From positions 248,001 through 312,000 of the forward strand of contig CAVOZJ010000016.1 of NCBI GenBank assembly GCA_963700885.1: a stretch of DNA of 64,000 bases. Reading direction: 5' to 3'. The translations under genes and the position numbers were made by a program. The DNA is from Anderseniella sp963700885 (GTDB lineage Bacteria > Pseudomonadota > Alphaproteobacteria > Rhizobiales > Aestuariivirgaceae). Within the stretch, counting starts at the first letter, position 1. Every line of letters starts with the position of its first letter. The notes under the pieces were generated by a model. It saw only the letters and a list, made by a program, of their open reading frames with translations. It did no database searches and had not been told where the DNA came from. Below are positions 34,602 through 44,203 of the stretch, in pieces.

Positions 34602-35585
34602 TCATGCAGCAGGTGTTTTTCCCTCAAGCACCGTCACCATCTTGCCGGTGTCAATGTTGCCGCCACACAATATGACTCCGACACGTTTGTCCCGCATTGT
34701 CTCCTGCTGTGTCATCAGGGCTGCAAGCGGTGCAGCACCGGCACCTTCTGCAACATTGTGAGTTGCTCGATAGTAAAGCCTGATTGCATCAGCTATCTGG
34801 TCGTCGGAAACTTCGACAATCCCGTCCACGCCCTTTGAAATAATTTCAAGTGCATCGGGATGAGGCACCCGCACCGCCATGCCATCGGCGAACGTGATCG
34901 CCGAGTTGGTTTCTATCGGACGGCCAGCATCAATCGACAATTTGTAGCAGTTTGCATTCTCGGAGACGACGGCGATGACTTTTGTCTTTATCCCTAAATG
35001 ATTGCGAGCTGAAATGACCCCGCAACAGCCGGAACCCATGCCGATGGGTACGTACACCGCATCCAGTTCACCAGCGGCTTCAAACAGTTCATGCGCATAG
35101 GTCGACACACCCAGTACAAGCTCCATATGAAATGACGGGATCATGTCCAGTCCCCGTTCTTCCGCCATCTGCATACAGGTCACGCGGGCTTCGTCGAAGT
35201 CCCGGCCGGTTTCAATCAGTTCTGCATCGAGGGCCTTGATCGCCGCATTCTTCTCAACCGAATTGCCATGCGGCACAACAATCGTTGCCTGCACCCCATT
35301 TCGCGATGCAGCATAGGGTATCGACTGGCCGTGATTGCCGCGAGTTGCAGTGATCACACCGTTTGTCTGACCGCGCTGGATGCGTTTTCGCATATGCACC
35401 AGTCCGCCGCGCACTTTGAAGGCACCGGTCGGGGTATGGTTTTCATGCTTAACCCAGGTCTCGATGCCAAGCTCCGACTGTAACAAGGGCCACGCGTATT
35501 GTGGAGTTGGCGGCATTGCTTCCTGAATGATGGCTCGGGCATCGGCTATTTCGTTTGCTGTAAACATGGCGTAGGACGCTGGCAT
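34602..35585 (-). CDS. PLP-dependent threonine dehydratase-like enzyme
   Basis: A 327-residue fold type II PLP enzyme. The PLP lysine is in TPTGAFKVRGG (Lys57). ATRGNHGQSIPYAA binds the substrate carboxylate, and VPIGMGSGCCG is the phosphate-binding glycine loop, where the usual SGGG is replaced by GSGCC. It lacks the C-terminal ACT regulatory domain, so it is of the catabolic TdcB/serine racemase length. Substrate could be threonine or another hydroxyamino acid. ATG 35585 follows an AGGCAGG stretch; ATG 35567 is an alternative closer to the family start. It is divergent from fabD. Confidence 0.85.
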   Translation of the reverse strand: MPASYAMFTANEIADARAIIQEAMPPTPQYAWPLLQSELGIETWVKHENHTPTGAFKVRGGLVHMRKRIQRGQTNGVITATRGNHGQSIPYAASRNGVQATIVVPHGNSVEKNAAIKALDAELIETGRDFDEARVTCMQMAEERGLDMIPSFHMELVLGVSTYAHELFEAAGELDAVYVPIGMGSGCCGVISARNHLGIKTKVIAVVSENANCYKLSIDAGRPIETNSAITFADGMAVRVPHPDALEIISKGVDGIVEVSDDQIADAIRLYYRATHNVAEGAGAAPLAALMTQQETMRDKRVGVILCGGNIDTGKMVTVLEGKTPAA

Positions 35586-35673
35586 AAGCCTGCCTGCTTG
35601 ACAATACATGCCCGCCCATGGTGCAAGCGCGCTGTATCTTGTTCACAATATTCTCTATCTGGAGACTGCAGAA

Positions 35674-36621
35674 GTGACAGTTGCATTTACATTCCCGGGG
35701 CAGGGATCTCAATCGGTAGGGATGGGCAGGGAACTTGCCGGCGCGTTTCCTGCCGCGCGCGCTGTGTTTGACGAAGTCGACGAAGCACTTGGCGAGAGAT
35801 TATCAGCCACAATGTGGGATGGACCCGAAGACGCACTGACACTCACCAAAAACGCTCAACCGGCACTGATGGCAGTTTCAATAGCTGTAGTGGCGGTGAT
35901 GGATAGGGATTTCGGCATTTCCGTCGCGGGCAATGCAGCTTTTGTCGCCGGGCATTCGTTGGGTGAGTACTCCGCACTGGCGGCTGCAGGAACTTTCTCT
36001 GTGGCTGACACCGCACGTTTGTTGCGTACTCGTGGCGAGGCCATGCAGGCAGCAACACCGGTAGGTACAGGTGCCATGGCGGCATTGCTTGGACTTGATT
36101 TTGAAGCGGCCGGCAAAGTGGCGGAAGAAGCTGCACAGGGCGATGTGTGCCAGGCCGCAAACGATAACGCGCCGGGACAGGTTGTAGTGTCAGGTTCGAA
36201 GGCCGCTGTTGAACGGGCTGTCGACATAGCCAGGCAACACGGTGCCAGGCGTGCCATGCTGTTGCCTGTATCGGCACCGTTCCACTGTGCCTTGATGCAG
36301 CCGGCTGCGGATATCATGGCAGGTGCGCTGGCTGGCGTTGCTATGATGGCCCCGTCAAAGCCGCTTGTTGCCAATGTGCTGGCCTGCGCCATCAGCGAAC
36401 CAGATCAGATCAGGGAAAATCTGGTTGCCCAGGTGACAGGGACTGTGCGCTGGCGCGAATCAGTTGCATGGATGGTTGAAAATGGTGTCTCCGGCTTTGT
36501 TGAAGTCGGCACCGGTAAGGTGTTGACTGGAATGGCCAGGCGCATGGCCCCGGAAGCGTCCTGCCTGGCCACTACGTCTGTTGAAGATATTGAGGCAGTT
36601 GCGCAGAGCCTCAGGGGCTAA
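35674..36621 (+). CDS. fabD: Malonyl-CoA:ACP transacylase
   Basis: Loads malonyl groups on ACP. The 315-residue protein begins TVAFTFPGQGSQSVGMG and has the nucleophile Ser95 in GHSLGEYSALAA, a catalytic His in SAPFHCALM, and the Gln of GQGSQ. I choose GTG 35674 because GGAG lies 9 bases upstream and the family begins here; an ATG 22 codons earlier would add unrelated residues. First gene of fabD-fabG-acpP-fabF. Confidence 0.96.
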   Translation: MTVAFTFPGQGSQSVGMGRELAGAFPAARAVFDEVDEALGERLSATMWDGPEDALTLTKNAQPALMAVSIAVVAVMDRDFGISVAGNAAFVAGHSLGEYSALAAAGTFSVADTARLLRTRGEAMQAATPVGTGAMAALLGLDFEAAGKVAEEAAQGDVCQAANDNAPGQVVVSGSKAAVERAVDIARQHGARRAMLLPVSAPFHCALMQPAADIMAGALAGVAMMAPSKPLVANVLACAISEPDQIRENLVAQVTGTVRWRESVAWMVENGVSGFVEVGTGKVLTGMARRMAPEASCLATTSVEDIEAVAQSLRG

Positions 36622-36654
36622 ATCCATCTGCTGCTGCAATCAGGAGTGACAATC

Positions 36655-37392
36655 ATGTTTGACCTCACCGGCAGGAAAGCCCTGGTCACTGGCGCTACCG
36701 GCGGAATTGGCGCCGCCATTGCAAAGGCATTACATGCCCGTGGAGCAACCGTGGCCTTGTCCGGCACCCGTGCCGGAGTCCTGGAGGAAATCAAGGCAGG
36801 TCTTGGTGAGAGAGCGTGCTCGGTGACGTGTAACCTGTCCGATCCGGAAGATGTTGAAAGACTGGTTCCGGCTGCACTGGAAGGTTTGGGCGGCCTTGAT
36901 ATTCTGGTGAACAATGCAGGTATTACTCGTGATAATCTGGCGATGCGGATGAAGCCGGAAGACTGGCAGGCGGTAATGGATGTAAATCTGACTGCTGCCT
37001 TTACCCTGACCAGGAACTGTATGCGCACCATGATGAAACAACGCTGGGGCAGAATAATCAATATTACGTCGGTGGTTGGCGTGACCGGCAACGCCGGTCA
37101 GGCAAACTATGCTGCCTCCAAAGCCGGAATGATTGGTATGTCGAAATCCCTGGCCCTGGAACTTGCCTCACGCAGCATCACTGTCAACTGTATTGCGCCG
37201 GGTTTCATCGAAACGGCCATGACCGGTGAACTTGGCGACAAGCAGAAGGAAGCGATTCTGGCCACGGTGCCTGCCGGGCGCCTGGGACATGCGGACGAAG
37301 TTGCCGCCGGTGCAGTGTACCTCGCCAGTGAGGAAGCAGCCTATGTTACAGGCCAGACCTTGCACATCAACGGCGGCATGGCCATGCCGTGA
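36655..37392 (+). CDS. fabG: 3-oxoacyl-ACP reductase
   Basis: NADPH-dependent reduction step of fatty acid elongation. 245 residues: VTGATGGIG for the cofactor, NNAG (86-89), catalytic Ser139 in INITSVVG, Tyr152 and Lys156 in NYAASK, and the C-terminal QTLHINGGMAMP typical of FabG. AGGAG lies 8 bases before ATG 36655. 33 bases after fabD. Confidence 0.97.
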   Translation: MFDLTGRKALVTGATGGIGAAIAKALHARGATVALSGTRAGVLEEIKAGLGERACSVTCNLSDPEDVERLVPAALEGLGGLDILVNNAGITRDNLAMRMKPEDWQAVMDVNLTAAFTLTRNCMRTMMKQRWGRIINITSVVGVTGNAGQANYAASKAGMIGMSKSLALELASRSITVNCIAPGFIETAMTGELGDKQKEAILATVPAGRLGHADEVAAGAVYLASEEAAYVTGQTLHINGGMAMP

Positions 37393-37440
37393 TCGGCTGA
37401 GCAGGTCGTCCACAACCTTGCCTTGTTTCGGTTTTCGGGC

Positions 37441-37470
37441 TTGGAGTAGCAGGTATATGTGTGATAATAG
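37441..37470 (+). promoter_or_regulatory. Possible acpP promoter
   Basis: TTGGAG (37441-37446) and GATAAT (37463-37468) are 16 bases apart, about 155 bases before the acpP start, in the 232-base fabG-acpP gap. ACP is needed in far larger amounts than FabG, so a private promoter is expected. The match is only moderate. Confidence 0.3.
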
Positions 37471-37624
37471 GCGCGTTGTAGATGTGGGAGTGTTCAGTGT
37501 TGCTGGTTGAAAATACGGAATAAACAAAGGCTTACCCACTGGAAAATTTTATGAGCCGGATTCGGTTCCCGCAAGGTGCGGGCAGTCCCGAACGTCGGAT
37601 CAACTTAACGAGGGTTATATTGAA

Positions 37625-37861
37625 ATGAGTGATGTTGCTGATCGGGTCAAAAAGATTGTCGTTGAGCATCTCGGCGTAGACGCTGACAAAGTGGTAAAGG
37701 AAGCCAGCTTTATAGACGATCTCGGTGCAGACAGCCTAGACACCGTTGAGTTGGTAATGGCGTTTGAAGAAGAATTCGGAATTGAGATTCCTGATGATGC
37801 TGCCGAAACCATCCAGACCGTTGGTGATGCTGTTGGTTTCATAGAAAAGAATGCAGCCTGA
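37625..37861 (+). CDS. acpP: Acyl carrier protein
   Basis: A 78-residue acidic four-helix protein with the phosphopantetheine site GADSLDTVELVMAFEEEFG (Ser37). It is the carrier for all fatty acid synthesis intermediates. AGGG about 10 bases upstream acts as ribosome site. A separate promoter is likely upstream, and a terminator hairpin follows at 37923. Confidence 0.98.
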   Translation: MSDVADRVKKIVVEHLGVDADKVVKEASFIDDLGADSLDTVELVMAFEEEFGIEIPDDAAETIQTVGDAVGFIEKNAA

Positions 37862-37922
37862 TCTTATTCTGCTCGTGCCGTAAGCCGGCCGGGGGAACAC
37901 GGTACCAGGTTTGAGTTTGAGT

Positions 37923-37959
37923 GCGGTGGCAGTGCGAAAACACTGCCGCCGCATTTGTT
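37923..37959 (+). terminator. Probable terminator after acpP
   Basis: A 12-bp stem, GCGGTGGCAGTG with CACTGCCGCCGC (one G-T pair), encloses CGAAAA and is followed by ATTTGTT. The T run is weak, so read-through into fabF is likely. It lies 61 bases past the acpP stop. Confidence 0.6.
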
Positions 37960-38067
37960 GACTGCCGGTCACAGTTGCTTTCTTGATCCGCAGTGATGTT
38001 TGTTCTTTTGGACGAATATTGCTATGGCAATTCTAATCGCGATTGTCCTTATCCGGGGAGAGTATAC

Positions 38068-39333
38068 ATGCGCAGAGTTGTAGTCACAGGAATTGGTATG
38101 GTGTCGCCAGTAGGTGCCAATGTGGACGACAGCTGGGCCAATCTGCTGGCTGGAAAATCGGGCGCGTCCCGTGTGACCCGTATGGATGTATCTGACTTGG
38201 CCTGTCAGGTCGGCTGTGAAGTCAAGATCGGTGACGGAACCGACGGAACATTCAATTGTGACGACTGGATGGAGCCGAAGGAGCAGCGCCGTTTTGATAC
38301 ATTTATAAGATACGGCTTTTCCGCAGCAAAGATGGCTGTTCAGGATTCCGGCTGGAAGCCAATGAGCGACGAGGATAGTTGGCGCACAGGCGTTTTGATT
38401 GGTTCCGGCATCGGTGGCCTGCCGTTTATTGAAGCGACAACGCTGCTGCTGGCTGAAAAGGGCCCCCGGCGCGTCAGCCCCTTCTTTATTCCGGGCTCTC
38501 TGATAAACTTGGTTTCTGGTCTGGTTTCGATTGAATTTGGCTTCAAGGGGCCAAATCATTCCGTGGTCACCGCATGTTCAACTGGCGCACATGCCATCGG
38601 TGATGCGGCACGTATCGTAGCGCTTGATGATGCTGACGTGATGATTGCAGGTGGTGCGGAGGCAGCAATCAGCCGTATCGGTTATGCGGGTTTTCAGGCC
38701 TGCAAGGCTCTTTCGACCCATTTCAATGAGACGCCTGAAAAAGCATCGCGTCCCTATGACAAGGATCGGGATGGTTTTGTCATGGGCGAAGGCTCAGGCG
38801 TTGTTGTACTTGAAGAATACGAACATGCCAAGGCACGCGGCGCGACAATCTATGCTGAAGTTGTAGGCTATGGAATGTCAGGCGATGCATTTCATATAAC
38901 TGCGCCGGCAGCAGACGGCGATGGCGCATTCCGGTGCATGACAGCTGCACTGAAGCGGGCAGGAATATCAGCATCCGATCTTGACTATGTAAATGCCCAT
39001 GGCACTTCGACTCCAATGGGCGACGAAATTGAACTGAAAGCCGTCGAACGCCTGCTTGGCAACCAGGCAGACAGGCTTTGCATGTCATCAACCAAGTCTG
39101 CAACAGGCCACTTGTTGGGGGCGGCTGGCGCAATAGAGGCTATCTTCAGCATCCTCTCAATGCGCGATAACATTGCTCCGCCAACTCTCAATCTGGACAA
39201 CCCGTCAGTGGAGACCGCAATTGACCTTGTGCCGCATACGGCCCGAAAAAAGGAAATCAACACAGTTCTGTCGAATTCATTTGGTTTTGGTGGCACTAAC
39301 GCCTCGTTGATATTCCGGCGCGTGGACATTTGA
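38068..39333 (+). CDS. fabF: 3-oxoacyl-ACP synthase II
   Basis: Condensing enzyme of chain elongation. 421 residues: start RRVVVTGIGMVSPVG, catalytic Cys170 in TACSTGAHAIGDA, His311 in NAHGTSTPMGD and His348 in KSATGHLLGAAG, and end SNSFGFGGTNASL. The C-H-H triad is complete. GGGGAG sits 7 bases before ATG 38068; the 25-codon upstream extension is rejected. Confidence 0.97.
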   Translation: MRRVVVTGIGMVSPVGANVDDSWANLLAGKSGASRVTRMDVSDLACQVGCEVKIGDGTDGTFNCDDWMEPKEQRRFDTFIRYGFSAAKMAVQDSGWKPMSDEDSWRTGVLIGSGIGGLPFIEATTLLLAEKGPRRVSPFFIPGSLINLVSGLVSIEFGFKGPNHSVVTACSTGAHAIGDAARIVALDDADVMIAGGAEAAISRIGYAGFQACKALSTHFNETPEKASRPYDKDRDGFVMGEGSGVVVLEEYEHAKARGATIYAEVVGYGMSGDAFHITAPAADGDGAFRCMTAALKRAGISASDLDYVNAHGTSTPMGDEIELKAVERLLGNQADRLCMSSTKSATGHLLGAAGAIEAIFSILSMRDNIAPPTLNLDNPSVETAIDLVPHTARKKEINTVLSNSFGFGGTNASLIFRRVDI

Positions 39334-39488
39334 GGTCTTGCGTCTGAACAAACAGAACGTGCGATCAGGATGATATCTGGTTGATGCAGCCAAAAACTGT
39401 CAACCAGTTTGTTTTTTCGTGTCCGGGTAGCCAGCGGTGCGTGTTTACCATATTTGCTCCAAAGCAGAAAACAGGAATGCAAACCTGA

Positions 39489-40544
39489 ATGAATGTCCCC
39501 CCCAACCAGGTGCTGCCGTACCGCAGGTCGAAATCACTGAGAGGGTTGATTGGCCGGTTGTTAGGCTGGTGCTTTTTCCTTGCCATCGCGGCTGCCGCGT
39601 GCGGTGGGCTGTTGTGGTATTTCGCAACCATCGAAGGTCCGCTCGCGAAGGCAGAGGTTGTAAATATTCCGAAAGGCAGTTCGACAATCGACATTGCAAC
39701 CCGATTAAGTGAGCAGGGCGTTGTAGAAAGCCGCATTTTGTCAATACTTGGCATAACAGCGGTGCGTTTCTTGTTCGATCTCGACCCCAAGGCTGGTGAG
39801 TATGAATTTGCAGCGGGCAGTTCCCTGGTTGATGTGCTTCGCAAGATAAAGACCGGTCGCACACTGTTCTACAAAGTTTCAATGCCCGAAGGGTTTACCG
39901 TCTGGCAAGTGGTGGAGCGCCTCAATGCCAACGAGGTACTTGTTGGTGAAATTGAAGAACCACCTTCTGAAGGTGAATTGCTTCCTGATACCTATCTGTT
40001 TGCCCGCGGTGGCACGCGGCAGTCGATCATTGAACAGATGCGCACTGCCCAGAAAAAACTGATTGACGAACTGTGGCCGGGACGAGCCAAGGGACTTCCG
40101 TTCAAAACACCGCAAGAAGCGCTCATTCTGGCGTCGATTGTGGAGAAGGAAACCGGCAAGGCCGAAGAGCGTGCTCTGGTCGCCGCGGTGTTCGTGAATC
40201 GCCTGAGAAGGGGCATGAGGCTCCAGTCCGATCCGACCATCATTTACGGAATCACCAAGGGTGAGGGCAGACTTGATCGCCCCATCAGCCGCAGCGATAT
40301 CCTCCGGAAAACCGATTACAATACCTATCAGATAAATGGATTGCCGCCGACGCCAATTGCAAATCCGGGCAGAGCTTCCATTGAGGCGGTTCTCAATCCG
40401 GTTGAAACGCAGCATTTGTACTTCGTGGCAGACGGTACCGGTGGCCATGTGTTTGCCAAAACCCTGGCGCAACACAATGCCAACGTGGAAAAATGGCGTA
40501 GTTGGCTCAAGGAACAACGAGAGCAGCAGGAAGATGAAAATTAG
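39489..40544 (+). CDS. mltG: Endolytic murein transglycosylase
   Basis: Cuts nascent glycan strands in the periplasm and so sets their length. 351 residues: a cytoplasmic basic start, one transmembrane helix (about 24-47), a LysM-like part (VVNIPKGSSTIDIATRL) and the YceG domain with the catalytic Glu in ILASIVEKETGK, then LQSDPTIIYG and YNTYQINGLPPTPIANPG. Location behind fabF is the conserved rhizobial order. Confidence 0.95.
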   Translation: MNVPPNQVLPYRRSKSLRGLIGRLLGWCFFLAIAAAACGGLLWYFATIEGPLAKAEVVNIPKGSSTIDIATRLSEQGVVESRILSILGITAVRFLFDLDPKAGEYEFAAGSSLVDVLRKIKTGRTLFYKVSMPEGFTVWQVVERLNANEVLVGEIEEPPSEGELLPDTYLFARGGTRQSIIEQMRTAQKKLIDELWPGRAKGLPFKTPQEALILASIVEKETGKAEERALVAAVFVNRLRRGMRLQSDPTIIYGITKGEGRLDRPISRSDILRKTDYNTYQINGLPPTPIANPGRASIEAVLNPVETQHLYFVADGTGGHVFAKTLAQHNANVEKWRSWLKEQREQQEDEN

Positions 40545-40720
40545 CCAACCAGCGCGGAGTTGAGCAGGCAAGTCGTTGGCGGAGAAGAACCAGCCGTGGT
40601 TTCGCGGCCCTGCATGGCATATCGGCTAGGCAATCGGTAAACTGTCATTCGGGTCTGATTCTCGGTGGCCCGGAGCATTGGCTTTACAGGCAGTCGAGAC
40701 ACGGTATTGGGCAAATTGTG

Positions 40721-41608
40721 ATGACTATATCCAGCATGACCGGTTTTGGCCGCGGCGAAGGAAACTCGGGTCCCTGGAAGTTCCAGTGGGAAATGCGTTC
40801 GCTCAACGGTAAATCGCTTGATATACGCTTGCGGCTTCCGGCGGGTACCGAGGCTGTAGAACAGGCAATTCGCGCCTGTGCCGCGAAACATCTCAAGAGA
40901 AGCAACGTGCAGGTATTTCTTCAACTCGATAGGGATGAAGCTGCCGCCGGCATAAGAGTGAATCCGGATGCGCTGGCAGCAGCAATTGCCGCCGTGCGGG
41001 CTGTCGAACAAGCCAATGGCGGGCAACCTGCGTCCACTGATGCAATTCTTGCAATACGCGGTGTCATCGAGCATGCCGACGAAGAAAGCGACGAAGATGA
41101 GGTAGCTGCGCGCGACCAGGCACTTATCAACGCTGCCGAACAGGCAATCAGGGCGCTTGCCGCCAACCGGCTTGAAGAAGGCAATCGCATTGCCGAAGTT
41201 GTTTCCGGTCAACTGGACCGGATTCAGGCCCTGACTGCACAGGCCGTTGCCAATCCGTCTCGAACTCCGGAAGCAATTCAATCAAGGTTGTCGGCGAGTA
41301 TCGAACGCATAGTTGCAGAGACATCTTCACTTGAACCTGAACGATTGCATCAGGAGGCAATGTTGGCGGCCGCGAAATCCGACATACAGGAAGAACTGGA
41401 CCGCCTGTTTGCGCATGTTCTGGCGGCGCGGCAATTGCTGATCGCGGATGGACCGGTTGGGCGAAAGTTTGATTTCCTTGCGCAGGAGCTCAACCGCGAA
41501 GCCAATACGATGTGTTCAAAATCCACCGACACTTCACTTACCCATATCGGTCTGGAGCTCAAAACAGTGATCGATCAACTGCGCGAACAGGTGCAAAACA
41601 TTGAGTAG
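40721..41608 (+). CDS. YicC family endoribonuclease
   Basis: A 295-residue protein with the family start SSMTGFGRGEG, the early block WEMRSLNGKSLDIRLRLP and the C-terminal half GRKFDFLAQELNREANTMCSK with IGLELKTVIDQLREQVQNIE. YicC of E. coli was shown to be an RNase acting on the small RNA RyhB; specificity here is unknown. ATG 40721 follows a GTG directly. Its stop overlaps the gmk start by 8 bases, a pairing common across bacteria. Confidence 0.93.
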   Translation: MTISSMTGFGRGEGNSGPWKFQWEMRSLNGKSLDIRLRLPAGTEAVEQAIRACAAKHLKRSNVQVFLQLDRDEAAAGIRVNPDALAAAIAAVRAVEQANGGQPASTDAILAIRGVIEHADEESDEDEVAARDQALINAAEQAIRALAANRLEEGNRIAEVVSGQLDRIQALTAQAVANPSRTPEAIQSRLSASIERIVAETSSLEPERLHQEAMLAAAKSDIQEELDRLFAHVLAARQLLIADGPVGRKFDFLAQELNREANTMCSKSTDTSLTHIGLELKTVIDQLREQVQNIE

Positions 41609-42251
41609 TTCAGTTACGTCATCCGTCTTCGCACGGCGGGGTCTCCTGCTTGTCCTGTCATCGCCTTCCGGTGCAGGTAAAACCACACTGTCGAGACAGT
41701 TGTTGAAACGTGAACCGGATATGGTGATGTCGGTTTCCGTGACAACCCGCAAACCCAGGCCGGGAGAAACTGACGGCAAGGACTACCATTTCATCTCACG
41801 TGCGCAGTTTGATGAGATGGTAGAAAGGAACGAGTTGCTTGAGTATGCCGAGGTGTTCGGCAATGGTTACGGCACACCTGTCAAACCGGTCCAGGAGTGG
41901 CTCGCTGCCGGCAAGGATGTTCTGTTCGATATTGATTGGCAGGGCACGCAACAGATCCATGCCCGTATGAGAGATGATCTCGTCAGGGTATTCATTTTGC
42001 CTCCGTCGGCTGAGGAACTGCGTGACCGGCTTGTGCGCAGGGCTCAGGATACGGCATCCGTAGTGGCCAAACGCATGGCGGAAGCCTCGAATGAAATAAG
42101 CCACTGGGCCGAGTATGACTATGTGCTGATCAATGACGATCTTGACCAGTGCGACCGGTCAATCAGTGCAATTCTGGATGCAGAACGGATGCGCCGTCAT
42201 CGTCGAATTGGTCTTGATACATTCGTGAAACAGTTGCGAAGGCATTTGTAG
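41601..42251 (+). CDS. gmk: Guanylate kinase (TTG start)
   Basis: Phosphorylates GMP to GDP, downstream of guaB and guaA. 216 residues: P loop SSPSGAGKTT (20-29), SVSVTTRKPRPGETDGKDY for GMP binding, and FDIDWQGTQQI. No ATG or GTG exists between the yicC stop and the P loop, so TTG 41601 is the likely start. It lies inside the yicC 3' end with AGGTG about 8 bases upstream, which implies translational coupling to yicC. Confidence 0.94.
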   Translation: MSSSVTSSVFARRGLLLVLSSPSGAGKTTLSRQLLKREPDMVMSVSVTTRKPRPGETDGKDYHFISRAQFDEMVERNELLEYAEVFGNGYGTPVKPVQEWLAAGKDVLFDIDWQGTQQIHARMRDDLVRVFILPPSAEELRDRLVRRAQDTASVVAKRMAEASNEISHWAEYDYVLINDDLDQCDRSISAILDAERMRRHRRIGLDTFVKQLRRHL

Positions 42252-42263
42252 CGGACTTCAACT

Positions 42264-43118
42264 TCACCCCCAAGTAGCAAACGCTTTGGCCAGCCGGCAA
42301 AACCCGGACACGTCCACTTCTTCCGCCCGCATGGTCGGATTGAGGCCGGCTTCCTGAATCAGTGACGATGTGTCGACACCCAATGCTTTCAGGCTGGACC
42401 GCAACATCTTGCGTCGTTGCCCGAATGCGGCTGCTGTCACCTTTTCCAGCACGGCTACGTCACAGTCGACTGGCGGCTTTTCCTTGGGTGAAATATGTAC
42501 GATGGACGAAGTGACCCTGGGCGGTGGCATAAAGGCTTTCGGCGATACATCGAACATTTTCAGGGAATCACTTCGCCATTGTGAAATGATGGACAATCGA
42601 CCATAGGCATCATCACCGGTATTGGCACAAATCCGATGGGCAACTTCTTTCTGAAACATCAAGGTCAACGATGACCAGAAGGGCGGCCAGACCTGGCTGG
42701 TCAACCATCCGGTGAGCAGCGGAGTAGCAATGTTGTAAGGAAGATTGGCAACAATCTTGACGCGCTTGCCTGCGGCAACCGCATTCCAGTCTGCGCACAG
42801 GGCGTCACCATGGATCACTTCAAGACGACCAGCCCAGGCCTCGGAAACTTCGGCCAATGCCGGCAATGCGCGTTCATCTCGCTCTATCGCTACAATCTTG
42901 TCTGCACCTTCAAGAAGCAAGGCTCTGGTCAGGCCACCGGGCCCGGGACCAATCTCGATCACGGTGAAACCCTCAAGAGGACCGGCAGTACGTGCAATTC
43001 GCCGCGTGAGGTTCAGATCAAGCAGGAAGTTTTGGCCAAGGCTCTTTCTGGCTGATAACCCATACCGCTCGATCACTTCGCTGAGGCGGGGAAGATTATC
43101 GTCCGGCGTTTCAGTCAT
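42264..43118 (-). CDS. rsmA: 16S rRNA dimethyladenosine transferase
   Basis: Dimethylates A1518 and A1519 (KsgA). 284 residues: SLGQNFLLD, SAM motif IEIGPGPGGLTRALL, motif IV NLPYNIATPLL and the C-terminal FGQRRKMLRSSLK. Its ATG overlaps the pdxA stop by four bases (ATGA). It is convergent with gmk across 12 bases. Confidence 0.96.
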   Translation of the reverse strand: MTETPDDNLPRLSEVIERYGLSARKSLGQNFLLDLNLTRRIARTAGPLEGFTVIEIGPGPGGLTRALLLEGADKIVAIERDERALPALAEVSEAWAGRLEVIHGDALCADWNAVAAGKRVKIVANLPYNIATPLLTGWLTSQVWPPFWSSLTLMFQKEVAHRICANTGDDAYGRLSIISQWRSDSLKMFDVSPKAFMPPPRVTSSIVHISPKEKPPVDCDVAVLEKVTAAAFGQRRKMLRSSLKALGVDTSSLIQEAGLNPTMRAEEVDVSGFCRLAKAFATWG

Positions 43119-44164
43119 GAGATGTCGGATGACAGAATATTGTCAGCTGTGTGGGTCGATTTGCTCATGCGAACAGCCTGCATCATGGCTGCTATGAAAC
43201 TTGACGGATTGGCATTGCCGGTCCCTGCCAGATTCAATGCGGTGCCATGATCAGGAGACGTCCGTACAAATGGCAAGCCCAAAGTAGTATTGATGCCTTC
43301 GTGAAATCCAATCGCCTTGACGGGGATCAGCGCCTGGTCATGATACATGCAAAGTGCAACATCATAGGTTGATCGGGCTTGTTCGTGAAACAGTGTATCG
43401 GCCGACATCGGGCCGAATGCATTTATACCTGCCAGTTGGAGTTTTTCTACTGCAGGTGCAATGATGTCCCGGTCTTCAAGTCCAATCGTGCCGTTTTCGC
43501 CTGCATGCGGGTTTAGACCAGCCACAGCGATGCGCGGTCGCGAAATACCGAAGAAACGCCGCAAGTCGCGATCAATAACATGGGCATGGGCAACGATAGC
43601 GGCATCTGTCACTGCCGCTGGTACCTGCGCCAGAGGGATGTGAACGCTCAAGGGGACGGTTCGAAATTCGCCCGCCGACAGCATCATCACCGGTTCAGCG
43701 GGATACCCGGCTGCTACCGCAAGATGAGCCAGATAATCAGTATGACCCTGATGCTTGAACCCGGCCTGATAAAGGGTTTCCTTGTGAATGGGAGCGGTCA
43801 CAATACCCGCAATATCGCCGGCAATGGCCAACTTCACCGCCAGATCTATCCACTCGACAACCCGGGCTGCAGACCTGGATGACAACACTCCGGCTTGCGC
43901 CACGTGTTCCAGGGCGAGGTCAAGCACAGGCAAACCACGTTTGAATGCATTGCCGAATTGAGCTGTCGAACCGACTGAAATAATCTCTGTTTCAGCGTGT
44001 TGCACAAGCTGTGCACGACGCTTGAGTGATTTGGCGCAACCGATCACCCCAAACACCGGCAGCGAACCTGGTGGGGCTTGCTGGTAACATGACAGTATTA
44101 TATCTGCACCGATGCCGGCGGGTTCGCCCATCGTTACAGCCAGAGGTGCAGATTCATCAGCCAT
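43115..44164 (-). CDS. pdxA: 4-hydroxythreonine-4-phosphate dehydrogenase
   Basis: Oxidative step of pyridoxal phosphate synthesis. 349 residues: start PLAVTMGEPAGIGADI, TAPIHKETLYQAGFKHQGHTD with the metal-binding His, GLNPHAGENGTIGLEDRDI and MYHDQALIPVKAI. Full length. It sits between surA and rsmA as in E. coli and most rhizobia, 39 bases after surA. Confidence 0.96.
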   Translation of the reverse strand: MADESAPLAVTMGEPAGIGADIILSCYQQAPPGSLPVFGVIGCAKSLKRRAQLVQHAETEIISVGSTAQFGNAFKRGLPVLDLALEHVAQAGVLSSRSAARVVEWIDLAVKLAIAGDIAGIVTAPIHKETLYQAGFKHQGHTDYLAHLAVAAGYPAEPVMMLSAGEFRTVPLSVHIPLAQVPAAVTDAAIVAHAHVIDRDLRRFFGISRPRIAVAGLNPHAGENGTIGLEDRDIIAPAVEKLQLAGINAFGPMSADTLFHEQARSTYDVALCMYHDQALIPVKAIGFHEGINTTLGLPFVRTSPDHGTALNLAGTGNANPSSFIAAMMQAVRMSKSTHTADNILSSDIS

Positions 44165-44203
44165 TATCGCCCACAGGTCTGGTTCAGGATGCCGGGACCA
44201 ACC

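Noticed and set aside
37993..38067. Upstream ATG extending fabF by 25 codons
   Set aside because: The extra residues do not match the family, while GGGGAG precedes the ATG at 38068.
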